A stretch of 64,000 bases of DNA from Pseudomonas cremoris (GTDB lineage Bacteria; Pseudomonadota; Gammaproteobacteria; Pseudomonadales; Pseudomonadaceae). Under the pieces are notes generated by a model. That model ran no database searches and was not told the DNA's origin. It was given only the letters and a program-made list of their open reading frames with translations. The translations under genes were made by a program, and so were the position numbers. Shown here piece after piece: positions 7,542-18,078 of this stretch (position 1 is its first letter; every line of letters begins with the position of its first letter). Location of the stretch: positions 124,001 through 188,000 of the forward strand of contig NZ_JAAXCY010000014.1 of the NCBI RefSeq assembly GCF_014230465.1, in the 5' to 3' direction.

Positions 7542-10500
7542 ATGAACATTTCGCGGCCCTTTATCGAACGTCCTGTCGCTACCACCCTGATGATGGTCGC
7601 GGTGCTGCTGCTGGGCCTGTTGGGCTATCACTTGCTGTCGGTGTCGGCGTTGCCCGAAGTCGACTACCCGACCATCCAGGTCTTCACCCAATACCCTGGC
7701 GCCAGCCCGGACGTGGTCAGTTCCTCGATCACTGCACCGCTGGAGCGCCAGCTCGGCGAAATGCCGGGCCTTAAGTCGATGAACTCCACCAGTTCTGATG
7801 GCGCCTCGGTGGTCACGTTGCAATTTGACCTGTCGTTGTCGCTGGACGTGGCCGAGCAGGAGGTGCAGGCGGCGATCAACGCGGCGGGCACTTTCCTGCC
7901 GGCCAACCTGCCGTACCCGCCGGTGTATAGCAAGGTCAACCCGGCGGATGCGCCGGTGCTGACCCTGTCGCTGACCTCCGACGTGCTGCCGCTGACCAAG
8001 GTCGAAGACCTGGCCGACACGCGCCTGGCGCAGAAGATCTCGCAGATCACCGGCGTCGGCCTGGTGACGATCAGCGGTGGCCAGCGCCCGGCAGTGCGGG
8101 TCGAGGCCAACACCTCGGCGCTGAACAGTCTGGGGCTGTCGCTGGATGATTTGCGCACCTCGCTGGGCAACGCCAACGTCAACCAGGCCAAGGGCAATAT
8201 CGATGGCAAGTTCCAAGCGTATTCCATCGGTGCCAACGACCAGTTGCAGTCGGCCGAGGAATACCGCGACCTGGTGATTGCCTACAAGAACGGCGCGCCG
8301 ATTCGCCTGTCGCAGATCGCCAGTTCCACCCAGGGCCCGGAGAACCCACGCCAGGCCGCCTGGACCAATGACACGCCGTCCATCGTGCTGAATATCCAGC
8401 GTCAACCCGGCGCCAACGTGATCCAGGTGGTCGACCGGGTGCAACAACTACTGCCCAAATTGCGTGCCAGCTTGCCGGGTACCTTGAAGGTCGCGGTACT
8501 GACCGACCGCACCCAGACCATCCGCGCCTCAGTGACCGATGTGCAGTACGAACTGGGCCTGGCGATCCTGTTGGTCGTCATCGTGATCTTCATTTTCCTG
8601 CGCAATATCCCGGCGACTATCATTCCCGCCGTCACCATCCCGCTGACGTTGATTGGCACGTTGGCAGTGGCCTACGCGCTGGGCTTTTCCCTCAACAACC
8701 TGACGCTGATGGCGTTGACCATCGCCATCGGGTTCGTGGTGGATGACGCCATCGTCATGATCGAAAACATCACCCGTTACCTGGAGGCCGGCGACACCCC
8801 GTTACAGGCGGCGCTCAAAGGCGCGGAGCAGATCGGCTTCACCATCATTTCGTTGTCCATCGCGCTGATCGCGGTGATGATCCCGTTGTTGTTCATGGGC
8901 GATGTGGTCGGGCGGTTGTTCCGGGAGTTCGCCATGACGGTGGCGGTGACCATTGTGATTTCGGCGGTGATCTCGCTGACGCTGACGCCGATGATGTGCG
9001 CGCGCATGCTCAAGTCCAAACACGAGGAGCGCCGGCCGGATTTCTTCGACCGTATCAACCACCATTACGTCCGCGGCCTGGACTGGGTATTGGCGCACCG
9101 CACCCTCACGCTGATCTCGGTGGTGCTTACCGCCGCGCTGACCTTGTTCACGTTGGTGATCATGCCCAAGGGCTTTTTCCCCGACCAGGACACCGGCCTG
9201 ATCCAGGGTATCTCCCAGGCTTCACCGACCATCTCGTTCCAGCAGATGCAGGTGGAGCAACAACGCCTGGCCGCGCGCATCCTCAAGGACCCGGCGGTGC
9301 AGAGCCTGTCGTCGTTCGTCGGGATCGACCAGACCAACCCCACCCTCAATCAAGGCAACCTGCTGATCAATCTCAAGCCACGCGGCGAACGTGACAGCAG
9401 CACCGCTGTGATCCGCCGCCTCGCGGATGCCAACGCCGACGACGCCGGCATCCGCCTGTACCTGCACTCGGTGCAGGACCTGACCCTGGACGCCACGGTG
9501 TCCACCACCAGCTACCGCCTGGGCCTGCAAGCCACCGACCCGGATGAGCTGGAGCAATGGACCACCAAACTGCTGGCGGCGATCAAGCAAGACCCGATGT
9601 TCACCGACGTGCAAAGCCAGGCCATGCAGTTCGGCAACCAGCTCAAACTGACCTTCGACCGCGCTACCGCTTCACGCCTGGGCATCACCCCACAGGCCAT
9701 CGACGATGTGCTGTACGACGCCTTCGGCCAGCGCCAGGTGTCGACCATCTACACCCAGCTCAACCAGTACCACGTGGTAATCGCCACCGACCATCCGCCG
9801 CGCAACCTGCCGGATTTGCTCACGGGTTTGTACGTGGATATTCCCGGCGGCGGCGTGGCGCCGTTGTCGAGCATGGCGACCATGGAAGTGGTCCGTGCGC
9901 CGGTGACCATCAACCGCCTGGGGCAATTCCCCTACGCCGATGTGTCGTTCAACCTGGCGCCCGGGCAGACGTTGGGCGCTGCGGTCACGCGCCTGCAGGA
10001 CATCGAGGCCAAGGTTGGCTTGCCGCTGTCGGTACAGGCCAACCTTGAAGGCGCGGCGGCCACATTCCAGGCGTCGCTGTCCAACCAGGTGTTCCTGGTG
10101 TTGGCGGCGATTGTGGTGGTGTACCTGATGCTGGGGATTTTGTACGAGAGCTTCGTGCACCCGGTCACGATCCTCTCGACCCTGCTGTCGGCAGCGCTCG
10201 GCGCGCTGCTGGCGCTGCTGATCACCGGCACGCAATTCGACATCATCGGCTTGATCGGCATCGTGCTGCTGATCGGCATCGTCATGAAGAACGGCATCAT
10301 GATGGTCGACTTCGCCCTGGAGCTGCTGCGTGAGCAAGGCTTGAGCCCGGTGGACGCGATTCGCCAGGCGGCGGAGCTGCGGTTCCGGCCGATCCTGATG
10401 ACCAGCATGGCCTCGCTGTTTGGTGCGGTGCCGTTGGCGTTGGGCACCGGTATCGGTTCGGAACTGCGCCACCCGCTGGGCATCGCAATCATCGGCGGGC

Positions 10501-10604
10501 TGTTGCTGAGCCAGTTGCTCACGTTGTTTTCCACACCGGTGATCTTCCTCGCCATGCACAACCTGGGTGAGCGTTTCAGCCGTCGCCAAGCGGCCGTGGA
10601 ATGA
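7542..10604 (+). CDS. muxB: RND multidrug efflux permease (MuxB/MdtB type)
   Basis: A 1020-residue inner-membrane proton-driven RND pump. The N-terminus [20 protein letters not shown] is characteristic of MdtB. Two large periplasmic domains follow TM1 and TM7, and TM4 carries [14 protein letters not shown] with the paired aspartates used in proton relay. Length is normal for HAE1-family pumps. In E. coli MdtABC the B and C subunits form a B2C heterotrimer; the tandem muxB-muxC arrangement here implies the same. Its stop codon lies four bases from the muxC start. Confidence 0.95.
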   Translation: MNISRPFIERPVATTLMMVAVLLLGLLGYHLLSVSALPEVDYPTIQVFTQYPGASPDVVSSSITAPLERQLGEMPGLKSMNSTSSDGASVVTLQFDLSLSLDVAEQEVQAAINAAGTFLPANLPYPPVYSKVNPADAPVLTLSLTSDVLPLTKVEDLADTRLAQKISQITGVGLVTISGGQRPAVRVEANTSALNSLGLSLDDLRTSLGNANVNQAKGNIDGKFQAYSIGANDQLQSAEEYRDLVIAYKNGAPIRLSQIASSTQGPENPRQAAWTNDTPSIVLNIQRQPGANVIQVVDRVQQLLPKLRASLPGTLKVAVLTDRTQTIRASVTDVQYELGLAILLVVIVIFIFLRNIPATIIPAVTIPLTLIGTLAVAYALGFSLNNLTLMALTIAIGFVVDDAIVMIENITRYLEAGDTPLQAALKGAEQIGFTIISLSIALIAVMIPLLFMGDVVGRLFREFAMTVAVTIVISAVISLTLTPMMCARMLKSKHEERRPDFFDRINHHYVRGLDWVLAHRTLTLISVVLTAALTLFTLVIMPKGFFPDQDTGLIQGISQASPTISFQQMQVEQQRLAARILKDPAVQSLSSFVGIDQTNPTLNQGNLLINLKPRGERDSSTAVIRRLADANADDAGIRLYLHSVQDLTLDATVSTTSYRLGLQATDPDELEQWTTKLLAAIKQDPMFTDVQSQAMQFGNQLKLTFDRATASRLGITPQAIDDVLYDAFGQRQVSTIYTQLNQYHVVIATDHPPRNLPDLLTGLYVDIPGGGVAPLSSMATMEVVRAPVTINRLGQFPYADVSFNLAPGQTLGAAVTRLQDIEAKVGLPLSVQANLEGAAATFQASLSNQVFLVLAAIVVVYLMLGILYESFVHPVTILSTLLSAALGALLALLITGTQFDIIGLIGIVLLIGIVMKNGIMMVDFALELLREQGLSPVDAIRQAAELRFRPILMTSMASLFGAVPLALGTGIGSELRHPLGIAIIGGLLLSQLLTLFSTPVIFLAMHNLGERFSRRQAAVE

Positions 10605-10608
10605 TGCG

Positions 10609-13600
10609 ATGAACCTCAGCGCGCCGTTTATCCATCGCCCGATTGCCACCACGTTGCTGGCAGCGGGACTCGCCTTATTTGGCATATTGGCCTTCAACTT
10701 GCTGCCGGTGGCGCCACTGCCGGAAGTGGACTTCCCGACTATCAGTGTCAGCGCCTCGTTACCCGGCGCCGACCCGACCACCGTCGCCAGTTCAGTGGCC
10801 ACGCCGCTGGAGCGCCAGTTCGGGCAGATCGCCGGGGTCACACAGATGACTTCCGCCAGCAGCCTGGGCTCGACTCGCATCACCATGCAGTTTGACCTCA
10901 GCCGCGACATCGACGGCGCGGCGCGGGATGTACAGGCGGCGATCAACGCCGCGCGCAGCAACTTGCCCAGCGACCTCTCCGGCAACCCGACCTACCGCAA
11001 AGTCAACCCGGCCGATTCGCCGATCCTGATCATCAGCCTGACCTCCGACAGCGCCACGCCGGGGCAGATGTATGACGCCGCCTCGACCGTGCTGGAGCAG
11101 CGCCTGTTGCAGACCACCGGCGTCGGCGATGTGACGGTGGGCGGCGGTGCGCTGCCGGCGGTGCGTATCGAACTCAACCCGGACCGGCTCAACCAATACG
11201 GCGTTAGCCTGGAGCAAGTGCGCCAGGTGATCAGCGCATCCAACGCCAACCTGCCCAAGGGCAATGTGGCGGTGGGTGACCGCTCCTATGGCATCGGCGC
11301 CAACGACCAACTGCTCAATCCTGACGATTACGGGCCGCTGGTGGTCAAGGAGAAGAACGGCGACCTGATTCGCATCGCCGACCTCGGCTATGTGCGTGAA
11401 GACGTGCAAGACCTGCGCAACTTCGGCTTGTCCAACGGCAAACCGGCGGTGTTGCTGGTGGTGTTCAAGCAGCCAGGCGCCAACGTGATCGACACGGTGG
11501 ACGCGGTGAAGGCTTCGCTGCCGTTTCTGCAAAGTTCGATCCCGGCTTCGATCAAGCTCGACCTGTTGATGGACCGCACCACCACCATCCGCGCGTCTCT
11601 GCATGATGTGGAAGTGACGTTGCTGGCGTCGATCCTGCTGGTCACCCTGGTGACCTTCGGTTTCTTCCGCGACTGGCGCAGCACCCTGGTACCGGCGATT
11701 GTGGTGCCGTTGTCGTTGCTCGGCACCTTTGGCGCGATGTATTTCCTCGGCTACAGCCTGAATAACCTGTCGCTGATGGCGCTGACCATTTCCACCGGTT
11801 TTGTGGTGGATGACGCCATCGTCGTGGTGGAAAACATCATGCGTCACCTGGAGAAAGGCGAAAGCCGGGTGCAAGCGGCGCTGGCGGGCACCAAGGAAGT
11901 CGGGTTCACCGTGCTGACCATCAGCGTGTCGTTGGTGGCGGTGTTTATACCGCTGTTGTTGATGGGCGGGATCGTCGGGCGACTGTTTCGCGAGTTCTCG
12001 GTGTCGTTGTCGGTGGCCATCGTGATTTCGATGGTGATCTCGTTGACGGTCACGCCGATGCTTGCCAGCGTATTGCTGCGTGCGCCCAAGGACATTCGCG
12101 AGGGCAACGAGCACCCGGACTCGCGCTTTCATCGTTTCTACGACCGCACCTTGGGCTGGGTGATCGACCACTCGATCCTGATGGGTTGTGTGACGGTGCT
12201 GGTGATTGTGCTGGCGGGCGTGCTGTACGTGCTGGTGCCCAAGGGCTTTTTTCCCCAGGAAGACACCGGGCGCTTGCAGGGCAGTATCCTGGCGGCGCAG
12301 AGCATTTCCTACGGGGCGATGCAGAAGGACTTCACCGCGATCAACCACAAGGTCATGCAAAACCCCAACGTGGAAACGGCGGCGGGGTTTGTCGGCGGCG
12401 GTGGCGGTGGTGGCGGGGCGGTCAACAGTGCGCAGATGTTCGTGTTGCTCAAGCCTATCGACCAACGCAAGGACAGCGCCACCGAGGTGATCGGCCAGAT
12501 CCGCCGTACCCTCGGCAACTTGCCCGGCACCAAGCTGTTTTTGCAGGCGGCTCAGGACATCACCGTGGGCGGTCGGCAAAGTGGCGCGCAGTATCAATAC
12601 ACGCTGACCGCCGACGACCAACAGTCCCTGGATGAATGGGTGCCCAAGGTGGTGGCGGTGCTGCATAAGCTGCCGCAACTGACCGACTTGAATACCGACC
12701 AGCAGGACAACAGCCTGCTGGCCAATGTGCAGGTCAACCGCGACACCGCTGCGCGGCTCGGCGTGGGCATGTCGGCGGTGGACCAGACGCTGTACGACGC
12801 GTTCGGCCAGCGTCAGGTTTCAACCCTCTACCGCGCCGCCAACCAGTACCACGTGGTGATGGAAATCGCGCCCGAATACTGGGCCGATCCGTCAGCGCTC
12901 AAAAGTATTTATGTGCCCACCGGCAGCCAGGCGGTGTCGAGCAAAGGCAGTGCCGCCGCGCCAAACCTGTCCAGCCAGGTGACCTTGGTACCGCTGTCTG
13001 CGCTGGCAGATAACTCGGTCGCGCGCACGGCCATTTCCATCAGTCACCAAGGCACCTTTCCGGCGGTGACGGTCTCCTTCAACCTGGCGCCTGGCACCTC
13101 GATCGGCCAGGCCACGGCGTTGGTGGACGATGCAGTGAAACAGCTGCGCATGCCCGCCAGCATCACCGGGCAGTTTGCCGGGACGGCCCAGGTGTTCCAG
13201 TCCTCGGTGGCCAGCGAGCCGTTGCTGATTGTCGCGGCGCTGCTCTCGGTGTACGTCGTGCTGGGCATCCTCTACGAGAACCTGATGCATCCGCTGACGA
13301 TCCTCTCCACGCTGCCCTCGGCAGGTGTCGGTGCGTTGATCGCCTTGCTGCTGACCGGCACCGAGCTGTCGATCATCGCGTTGGTGGGGGTGATCCTGTT
13401 GATCGGCATCGTGAAGAAGAACGCGATCATGATGATCGATTTCGCCATCAGCGAACGGCGCGAGTTTGGCCTGACGGCCAAGGATGCGATTCGCCGCGCC
13501 TGCCTGATTCGCTTCCGGCCGATCATGATGACCACCCTCGCGGCGATCCTTGGCGCACTGCCGCTGGTGCTTGGCAGCGGCTATGGCTCTGAACTGCGTC

Positions 13601-13734
13601 GCCCCTTGGGCATCTCGATTATTGGCGGGTTGTTGCTCAGCCAGGTGCTGACGCTTTACACCACCCCGGTGATTTACCTCTGGCTCGACCGGGCGTCCCA
13701 ACGCCTGGGGCGGCACAAGGAAGCAAGGTCATGA
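10609..13734 (+). CDS. muxC: RND multidrug efflux permease (MuxC/MdtC type)
   Basis: A 1041-residue RND pump, the second of the pair. The start chosen is ATG 10609 (MNLSAPFIHRPIATTLLAAG), which matches the MdtC N-terminus and falls just after the muxB stop; a longer frame starting inside muxB is rejected. TM4 has [15 protein letters not shown] run of seven to eight glycines (FVGGGGGGGGAVNS, about residues 595-608) in the second periplasmic half is a local oddity. The stop overlaps the start of the outer-membrane gene (ATGA), indicating translational coupling. Confidence 0.95.
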   Translation: MNLSAPFIHRPIATTLLAAGLALFGILAFNLLPVAPLPEVDFPTISVSASLPGADPTTVASSVATPLERQFGQIAGVTQMTSASSLGSTRITMQFDLSRDIDGAARDVQAAINAARSNLPSDLSGNPTYRKVNPADSPILIISLTSDSATPGQMYDAASTVLEQRLLQTTGVGDVTVGGGALPAVRIELNPDRLNQYGVSLEQVRQVISASNANLPKGNVAVGDRSYGIGANDQLLNPDDYGPLVVKEKNGDLIRIADLGYVREDVQDLRNFGLSNGKPAVLLVVFKQPGANVIDTVDAVKASLPFLQSSIPASIKLDLLMDRTTTIRASLHDVEVTLLASILLVTLVTFGFFRDWRSTLVPAIVVPLSLLGTFGAMYFLGYSLNNLSLMALTISTGFVVDDAIVVVENIMRHLEKGESRVQAALAGTKEVGFTVLTISVSLVAVFIPLLLMGGIVGRLFREFSVSLSVAIVISMVISLTVTPMLASVLLRAPKDIREGNEHPDSRFHRFYDRTLGWVIDHSILMGCVTVLVIVLAGVLYVLVPKGFFPQEDTGRLQGSILAAQSISYGAMQKDFTAINHKVMQNPNVETAAGFVGGGGGGGGAVNSAQMFVLLKPIDQRKDSATEVIGQIRRTLGNLPGTKLFLQAAQDITVGGRQSGAQYQYTLTADDQQSLDEWVPKVVAVLHKLPQLTDLNTDQQDNSLLANVQVNRDTAARLGVGMSAVDQTLYDAFGQRQVSTLYRAANQYHVVMEIAPEYWADPSALKSIYVPTGSQAVSSKGSAAAPNLSSQVTLVPLSALADNSVARTAISISHQGTFPAVTVSFNLAPGTSIGQATALVDDAVKQLRMPASITGQFAGTAQVFQSSVASEPLLIVAALLSVYVVLGILYENLMHPLTILSTLPSAGVGALIALLLTGTELSIIALVGVILLIGIVKKNAIMMIDFAISERREFGLTAKDAIRRACLIRFRPIMMTTLAAILGALPLVLGSGYGSELRRPLGISIIGGLLLSQVLTLYTTPVIYLWLDRASQRLGRHKEARS

Positions 13735-15146
13735 AACTCAGATACAGCGTGCTGGTGGTTGGCCTGATGCTCGGCGGCTGCATGGTCGGGCCGGATTATC
13801 AGAAACCGGCCATGGCGTTGCCGCAGTCGTTCAAGGAGGGCGCGCAGTGGCAGCGCGCGGTGTCCAATCCCCAAGGCGCGTTGGACAGCCAATGGTGGCT
13901 GGCCTATCAGGACCCGGTGTTGAACGACTTGGTGGCGCGGTCGGCCAAGGCCAACCAGTCGATCATTGCGGCGGAGGCCGCCTATCGGCTGGCCCAGGCA
14001 CAGGTCGCATCGAGCCGAGCCGGGTTGTGGCCGACGGTGGGCGTGGGGTTGTCGGGATCGCGAGGCGAGGGCGGTGACGGCACGACCTCCAGCACCACCA
14101 CCTCTGCCGGCGTGAAAAACACGGTGAGCGCCACGCTCACCGCCAGCTGGGAGCCGGACCTTTGGGGCCAGGTGCGTCGGGGCATCGAGTCGAGCCAGGC
14201 CACGGCGCAGCAGTCCGATGCGTTGCTGGCCGGCGTGCGTTTGTCCATCAGTTCCAGCGTGGCCAGTAACTACCTGGCGTTGCGCCAGATGGATATCGAT
14301 GTTCGTTTGTTGCAGCAGCAACAGACCATCAACCAGCAGTTGCTGGAGATGATCCAGGCCCAGTTCACCCAAGGCGTCGCGACGAATGACCAACTGCTGG
14401 TGGCCCAGGACCAACTGACCACGTCAATTGCCGACCTGCAGACCTCGCTGCGTGACCGCGAACAATACGAGCACGCCCTGGCGGTGCTGGTGGGCATGGC
14501 GCCCAGCGAGTTCAGCGTGGCGCCGCGCAATGATTTCAGCTTCGTTGTGCCCCGGCCACCGCTGACCTTGCCGTCGACGTTGCTGCAACGGCGACCAGAT
14601 GTGGTGGCCGCCGAGCGCTCGGCTGCAGCGGCCAACGCCAAGATCGGCGTGGCCGAAGCGGCGTTTTTCCCGACCTTGGATCTCACTGCGTCGCTGGGCT
14701 ATCGCGGTAGCGCGTTGGGTGGTTTGTTTTCGCTGCCTAATCGCATCTGGACGTTGGGCCCAGCGTTGGCGGAGACGATCTTTGATGGCGGCGCGCGTGA
14801 AGCGGCAGTCAAGCAGGCCGAGGCCAGTTATGACCAGATCGCCGCCAACTATCGCGGCACCGTGCTTAGCGCTTTACAGAACGTTGAGGACAACCTGTCG
14901 GCGATCAATCACCTGCAGACCCAGGCCGATGCCTTCCAGCAGGTGTTTGCGCGTAACCAGCAGTTGTTCGGCAGCCAGGAGGCACAGCTGCGTGCGGGTA
15001 CGGTCAGCCGCGAGGCGGTACTGACTCAGCAGTTGGTGTTGTTGCAGGCCGAGCAGAATCTGCGGGATACCCAAGGGCAGTTGAGCCAGGGCAGTGTGGC
15101 GTTGATTCAGAGTTTGGGGGGAGGGTGGCAGGCGACTGGGAAATAA
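13731..15146 (+). CDS. opmB: Outer-membrane efflux lipoprotein (OprM/NodT family, OpmB-like)
   Basis: A 471-residue TolC-family outer-membrane factor. The N-terminus MKLRYSVLVVGLMLGGCMVG has a lipobox ending at Cys17, so it is a lipoprotein. Two repeated outer-membrane efflux domains follow, with signature stretches such as GPDYQKPA, LSISSSVASNYLALRQ and LLQRRPDVVAAERSAAAANAKIGVAEAAFFP. The start overlaps the muxC stop by four bases. It completes the tripartite pump. A REPIN follows. Confidence 0.93.
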   Translation: MKLRYSVLVVGLMLGGCMVGPDYQKPAMALPQSFKEGAQWQRAVSNPQGALDSQWWLAYQDPVLNDLVARSAKANQSIIAAEAAYRLAQAQVASSRAGLWPTVGVGLSGSRGEGGDGTTSSTTTSAGVKNTVSATLTASWEPDLWGQVRRGIESSQATAQQSDALLAGVRLSISSSVASNYLALRQMDIDVRLLQQQQTINQQLLEMIQAQFTQGVATNDQLLVAQDQLTTSIADLQTSLRDREQYEHALAVLVGMAPSEFSVAPRNDFSFVVPRPPLTLPSTLLQRRPDVVAAERSAAAANAKIGVAEAAFFPTLDLTASLGYRGSALGGLFSLPNRIWTLGPALAETIFDGGAREAAVKQAEASYDQIAANYRGTVLSALQNVEDNLSAINHLQTQADAFQQVFARNQQLFGSQEAQLRAGTVSREAVLTQQLVLLQAEQNLRDTQGQLSQGSVALIQSLGGGWQATGK

Positions 15147-15166
15147 CTGACGCACCCTATCCAAAT

Positions 15167-15254
15167 GTGGGAGCGGGCTTGCTCGCGAATGCTGAGTTTC
15201 AGTCAATACATCTGTGACTGATACACCGTAATTCGCGAGCAAGCCCGCTCCCAC
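15167..15254. repeat. REP pair (REPIN), heads outward, opmB/mlaA convergent gap
   Basis: Inverted REP copies at 15167-15188 and 15233-15254 separated by 44 bp. They lie between the convergent ends of opmB and mlaA, where a strong hairpin could protect or end both transcripts. No classical terminator with a T tract is seen in this gap. Confidence 0.92.
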
Positions 15255-15295
15255 ATTTGAACTGCGGTTACCCGCGAGAGCACAGTACCTTTGAA

Positions 15296-16084
15296 CTACT
15301 CCGCAATCTGCAACTTGCGCGATTCGGTATAGATGTACCGCACCTTTTCATACTCGAACGGCGAGTTCATCTGACCATAGCGGAAGCTGGTCTGATAACG
15401 CTTGTCGACCGCGCGCAGCGCCCAGATTTCCGGATGGTTGGAGCTGACTTCGGACACGTTGAGGAAGTTGATCTCGGTTTCCGCGCCGTAGTCGACGATC
15501 AGGCCGGTGGTGTCACGCAGGTTCGACGGGCCGAAGATCGGCAGTACCAGGTACGCGCCGCCGGGTACGCCGTAGAAGCCCAGGGTTTGGCCGAAGTCTT
15601 CGCTTTGACGCGGCAGGCCCATGGCGGTGGCCGGGTCCCACAGACCGGCGATGCCGATGGTGGTGTTGAGCAGCAGGCGCCCGGTGGTTTCCAGGGAACG
15701 ATGGCCCTTGAGTTGCAGCAGGCTGTTCAACAGGTTGGGCACGTCGCCCAGGTTGTTGAAGAAGTTGCTGACGCCGGTGCGCAGGAAGCTTGGGGTCACG
15801 TAGGTGTAGCCGTTGACCACGGGCAGGAACACCCATTGGTCGAAGCGGTAGTTGAAGTGGTACACCCGGCGGTTCCACGACTCCAGCGGGTCATAGACGT
15901 TGAGGGCGGTGAGCGACGAACGCTCGAACTCGCGCTGGTCCAGGCCGGGGTTGAACTTGAGCTTGGACAGCGGCTCCTTGAAGCCATCGGAGTCGACCTT
16001 GATCGGCTCGTGTGCCTTGCTGTTGTCGGCATTGGCCACGCCCGCGCACATCAAGGCGGCGAGCAGCAGAAGATATTTAGCCAC
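15296..16084 (-). CDS. mlaA: MlaA (VacJ) outer-membrane lipid asymmetry protein
   Basis: A 262-residue MlaA-family protein, which removes misplaced phospholipids from the outer leaflet of the outer membrane and hands them to MlaC. Family hallmarks are YDPLESWNRRVYHFNYRFD, GVSNFFNNLGDVPNLLNSLLQ, and the GFYGVPGGAYLVLPIFGPSNLRD stretch. The start is GTG at 16082-16084 with GGAG seven bases upstream. Unlike E. coli MlaA, the signal peptide (MAKYLLLLAALMCAGVANA) has no proper lipobox (Met precedes the only Cys) and looks cleaved by signal peptidase I after residue 19. The start overlaps the upstream hydrolase gene by 8 bp. Confidence 0.93.
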   Translation of the reverse strand: MAKYLLLLAALMCAGVANADNSKAHEPIKVDSDGFKEPLSKLKFNPGLDQREFERSSLTALNVYDPLESWNRRVYHFNYRFDQWVFLPVVNGYTYVTPSFLRTGVSNFFNNLGDVPNLLNSLLQLKGHRSLETTGRLLLNTTIGIAGLWDPATAMGLPRQSEDFGQTLGFYGVPGGAYLVLPIFGPSNLRDTTGLIVDYGAETEINFLNVSEVSSNHPEIWALRAVDKRYQTSFRYGQMNSPFEYEKVRYIYTESRKLQIAE

Positions 16085-17375
16085 GGAAGAACTCCAGCAT
16101 GGCGTCGGCGTTGACGCGGTAATTGAGGTTGCCGCAGTGGCCGCCCAGCGGGTAGACGGTCAAGCGATCGCCGAAGGTTTTACGCAGGAAGCCGAGGTCG
16201 CCTGGGCCGAGGATCACGTCGTCAGCGTTGTGCATGACCGCGATTTTCGGGCTGTTGTGCAGGTAATCCTTGAGTGCGTATAGGCTGACCTGGTCAACCA
16301 GTTGCAGCAGGCTGCCGCCGTCGGAGCGGGCACGCCACATCGGAATCACCTGCTCGGTGAGGTAGCAGTCGAAGTCACATTGCAGCGCACGCTTGAGGAA
16401 CGGCGTGAGGCTGGTGCCTTCGGTGATCGGGTATTTGGGCGGGATGATCAGGCCGCGACGGTTGATCAGGTCCGAGGTAAAGGCGATGTCGGCCGCCGAG
16501 AAGCGGAACGAGGTGCCGATCAGCATGGCCATCTGTTCGTTGGTCAGGTGCTGCTTGGACTGCTGGAAGTCGTAGAGCAGGGCGTCGTTAAGGTCGATGT
16601 AGCCTTTTTGCTGGAAGTAGCGGGTCAGCTTGTTCAGCACCAGCTCATAAAAGGTGGTGGTGTTGTTGATGCCCTTGACCTCGGTCTGCACCAGCTTGTC
16701 GAGGTTGGTGATCGAGGTGTAGAGGTTGACCGGCGGGTTCAGCAACAGCACTTTCTTGAAGTTGAAGCTGCGGCGGGTTTCGTCCAGTTTGGCCACGAAC
16801 GCTGCGTCCAGGCCGCCCAGGCTGTAGCCGGTTAGGTAGAAGTCGGTCACCGGCAACGAGGCGTTTTGCGCGCGCACCGCTTGCATCACGCGGTACATGT
16901 CCTCGGCGTCTTCCTGGGTGATCCCCGGGGTGGCGAAGCGCGAAGCGGCGCTGATGAAGTCGAAGCTGGTGGGCGACGACAATTGCACCACGTGGTAACC
17001 AGCCTGGTAGTACAGCTTTTTCAGGTATTCGTTGAGGCTGCTGTCATACCGCGCACCGGTGCCTGCGATCAGGAAGATCAGCGGTGCGGCGCGGTCTTGC
17101 TTGGCGATGCGGTAGGTGAGCTTCTTCACCGCCCAGAAGTTGTCCGGCAGGCTGAACTCGCGCTCGGGGCGCATGTTCAGGGTGTAGTCGGACTGGTTGA
17201 TCTCGTCATCACGCGGCAATTTGGGCCGCAGGTCGGGCGGGGTTGTCGCGATGGTCGCTTCAAACGGGTTGGTCAAAGGGTAGCCATAGCTGGCTTGGTC
17301 GATATCGACCGCCAGTGCTGACGCACTCAGAAAAAGGCTGCCCAGCAGGGCAGCACAGCGTAAGGAACGGAGCAT
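16077..17375 (-). CDS. Secreted alpha/beta-hydrolase-fold protein, function unknown
   Basis: A 432-residue protein with a signal peptide cleaved after about residue 22 (SASALA). An alpha/beta hydrolase core is indicated by FLIAGTGA (about 101-108), the nucleophile elbow GYSLGG (Ser185), and a late Asp/His pair in NADDVILGPGD...LGGHCGN. It is probably a periplasmic esterase or lipase-like enzyme; no substrate can be named. It overlaps mlaA by 8 bp and must be co-translated, which suggests a link with envelope lipid handling. Start ATG at 17373-17375. Confidence 0.75.
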   Translation of the reverse strand: MLRSLRCAALLGSLFLSASALAVDIDQASYGYPLTNPFEATIATTPPDLRPKLPRDDEINQSDYTLNMRPEREFSLPDNFWAVKKLTYRIAKQDRAAPLIFLIAGTGARYDSSLNEYLKKLYYQAGYHVVQLSSPTSFDFISAASRFATPGITQEDAEDMYRVMQAVRAQNASLPVTDFYLTGYSLGGLDAAFVAKLDETRRSFNFKKVLLLNPPVNLYTSITNLDKLVQTEVKGINNTTTFYELVLNKLTRYFQQKGYIDLNDALLYDFQQSKQHLTNEQMAMLIGTSFRFSAADIAFTSDLINRRGLIIPPKYPITEGTSLTPFLKRALQCDFDCYLTEQVIPMWRARSDGGSLLQLVDQVSLYALKDYLHNSPKIAVMHNADDVILGPGDLGFLRKTFGDRLTVYPLGGHCGNLNYRVNADAMLEFFRG

Positions 17376-17611
17376 GACTTAATCCCTAAGAGGAAACGTG
17401 CTTAATGAAGTTCGCAGGCTATGACCACCGCGTTGTCACCGAAGTGCCAGCACTCGGCACGAAAAGTCGGAAAATAACGTCGGAATCGAGGTAATAGTAG
17501 CCAGACGATACACTTTGCCACGCTTTGGTGAACACTAATTGTGTGTATGCGCCTTGCTAACGGTTGCCAGGGCATTAAGCTGAGCGCCGTTTTTGCCTAT
17601 TGGAGTCCCCC

Positions 17612-17980
17612 ATGTCCCGTCGTTTGCCATTGATTTTGCTGCTTATTGCCCTACCGCTGTGGCTGGCCGCCAGTTACGGCGCGCGTTATGGCTTTATGGA
17701 GGATGGCAGTTGGGTGGGGATTTGTGCCGATGAAGCCGGTCGCTGGGAATGCCAGCTGCGTTCGAACCTGGGCTTGATGATTCACTTCAAGGTGCTGGGC
17801 TGGGCCGCGCTGGTCACCTCGGTGCTGGCGTTCTTTGTGCCGGGGCGAGTGGGCTGGGGCTTGGCAGTGCTGGGGATGGTGTTCGGGTTGCCGGCGTTGG
17901 CGTTGTACAACACGACCTTTGCGGTGTTTGCGGTGGTGGTGGCGGGGTTGCGGTTGGTCAGGAAACCTCGGGGCGTCTGA
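17612..17980 (+). CDS. Small integral membrane protein, unknown function
   Basis: A 122-residue protein with about four hydrophobic segments (roughly residues 4-20, 56-75, 79-98, 101-114) and a soluble loop containing two cysteines (GICADEAGRWECQLR), which could form a disulfide outside the cytoplasm. The start at ATG 17612 is chosen over an in-frame TTG at 17600 because GGAG lies at 17602-17605. No recognised family. It converges with the GH17 gene across a REP pair. The 236-bp gap upstream to the divergent hydrolase gene presumably holds both promoters. Confidence 0.7.
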   Translation: MSRRLPLILLLIALPLWLAASYGARYGFMEDGSWVGICADEAGRWECQLRSNLGLMIHFKVLGWAALVTSVLAFFVPGRVGWGLAVLGMVFGLPALALYNTTFAVFAVVVAGLRLVRKPRGV

Positions 17981-17990
17981 TCGGGCCCCT

Positions 17991-18070
17991 TCGCGAGCAA
18001 GCCCGCTCCCACACTTGACCGAGTACATCCTTTGGAATGCGGTCGAATGTGGGAGCGGGCTTGCTCGCGA
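17991..18070. repeat. REP pair, heads inward
   Basis: Inverted REP copies at 17991-18012 and 18049-18070. The loop (ttgaccgagtacatccttt...) is the reverse-complement relative of the loop of the pair at 46539-46618, so the two pairs descend from one REPIN inserted in opposite orientations. It lies in a convergent gap. Confidence 0.92.
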
Positions 18071-18078
18071 AAGCGGTG

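Noticed and set aside
12394..12420. Poly-glycine run in MuxC as a frameshift or slippage product
   Set aside because: The frame stays open and the rest of the protein aligns with the family, so it is just a glycine-rich loop.
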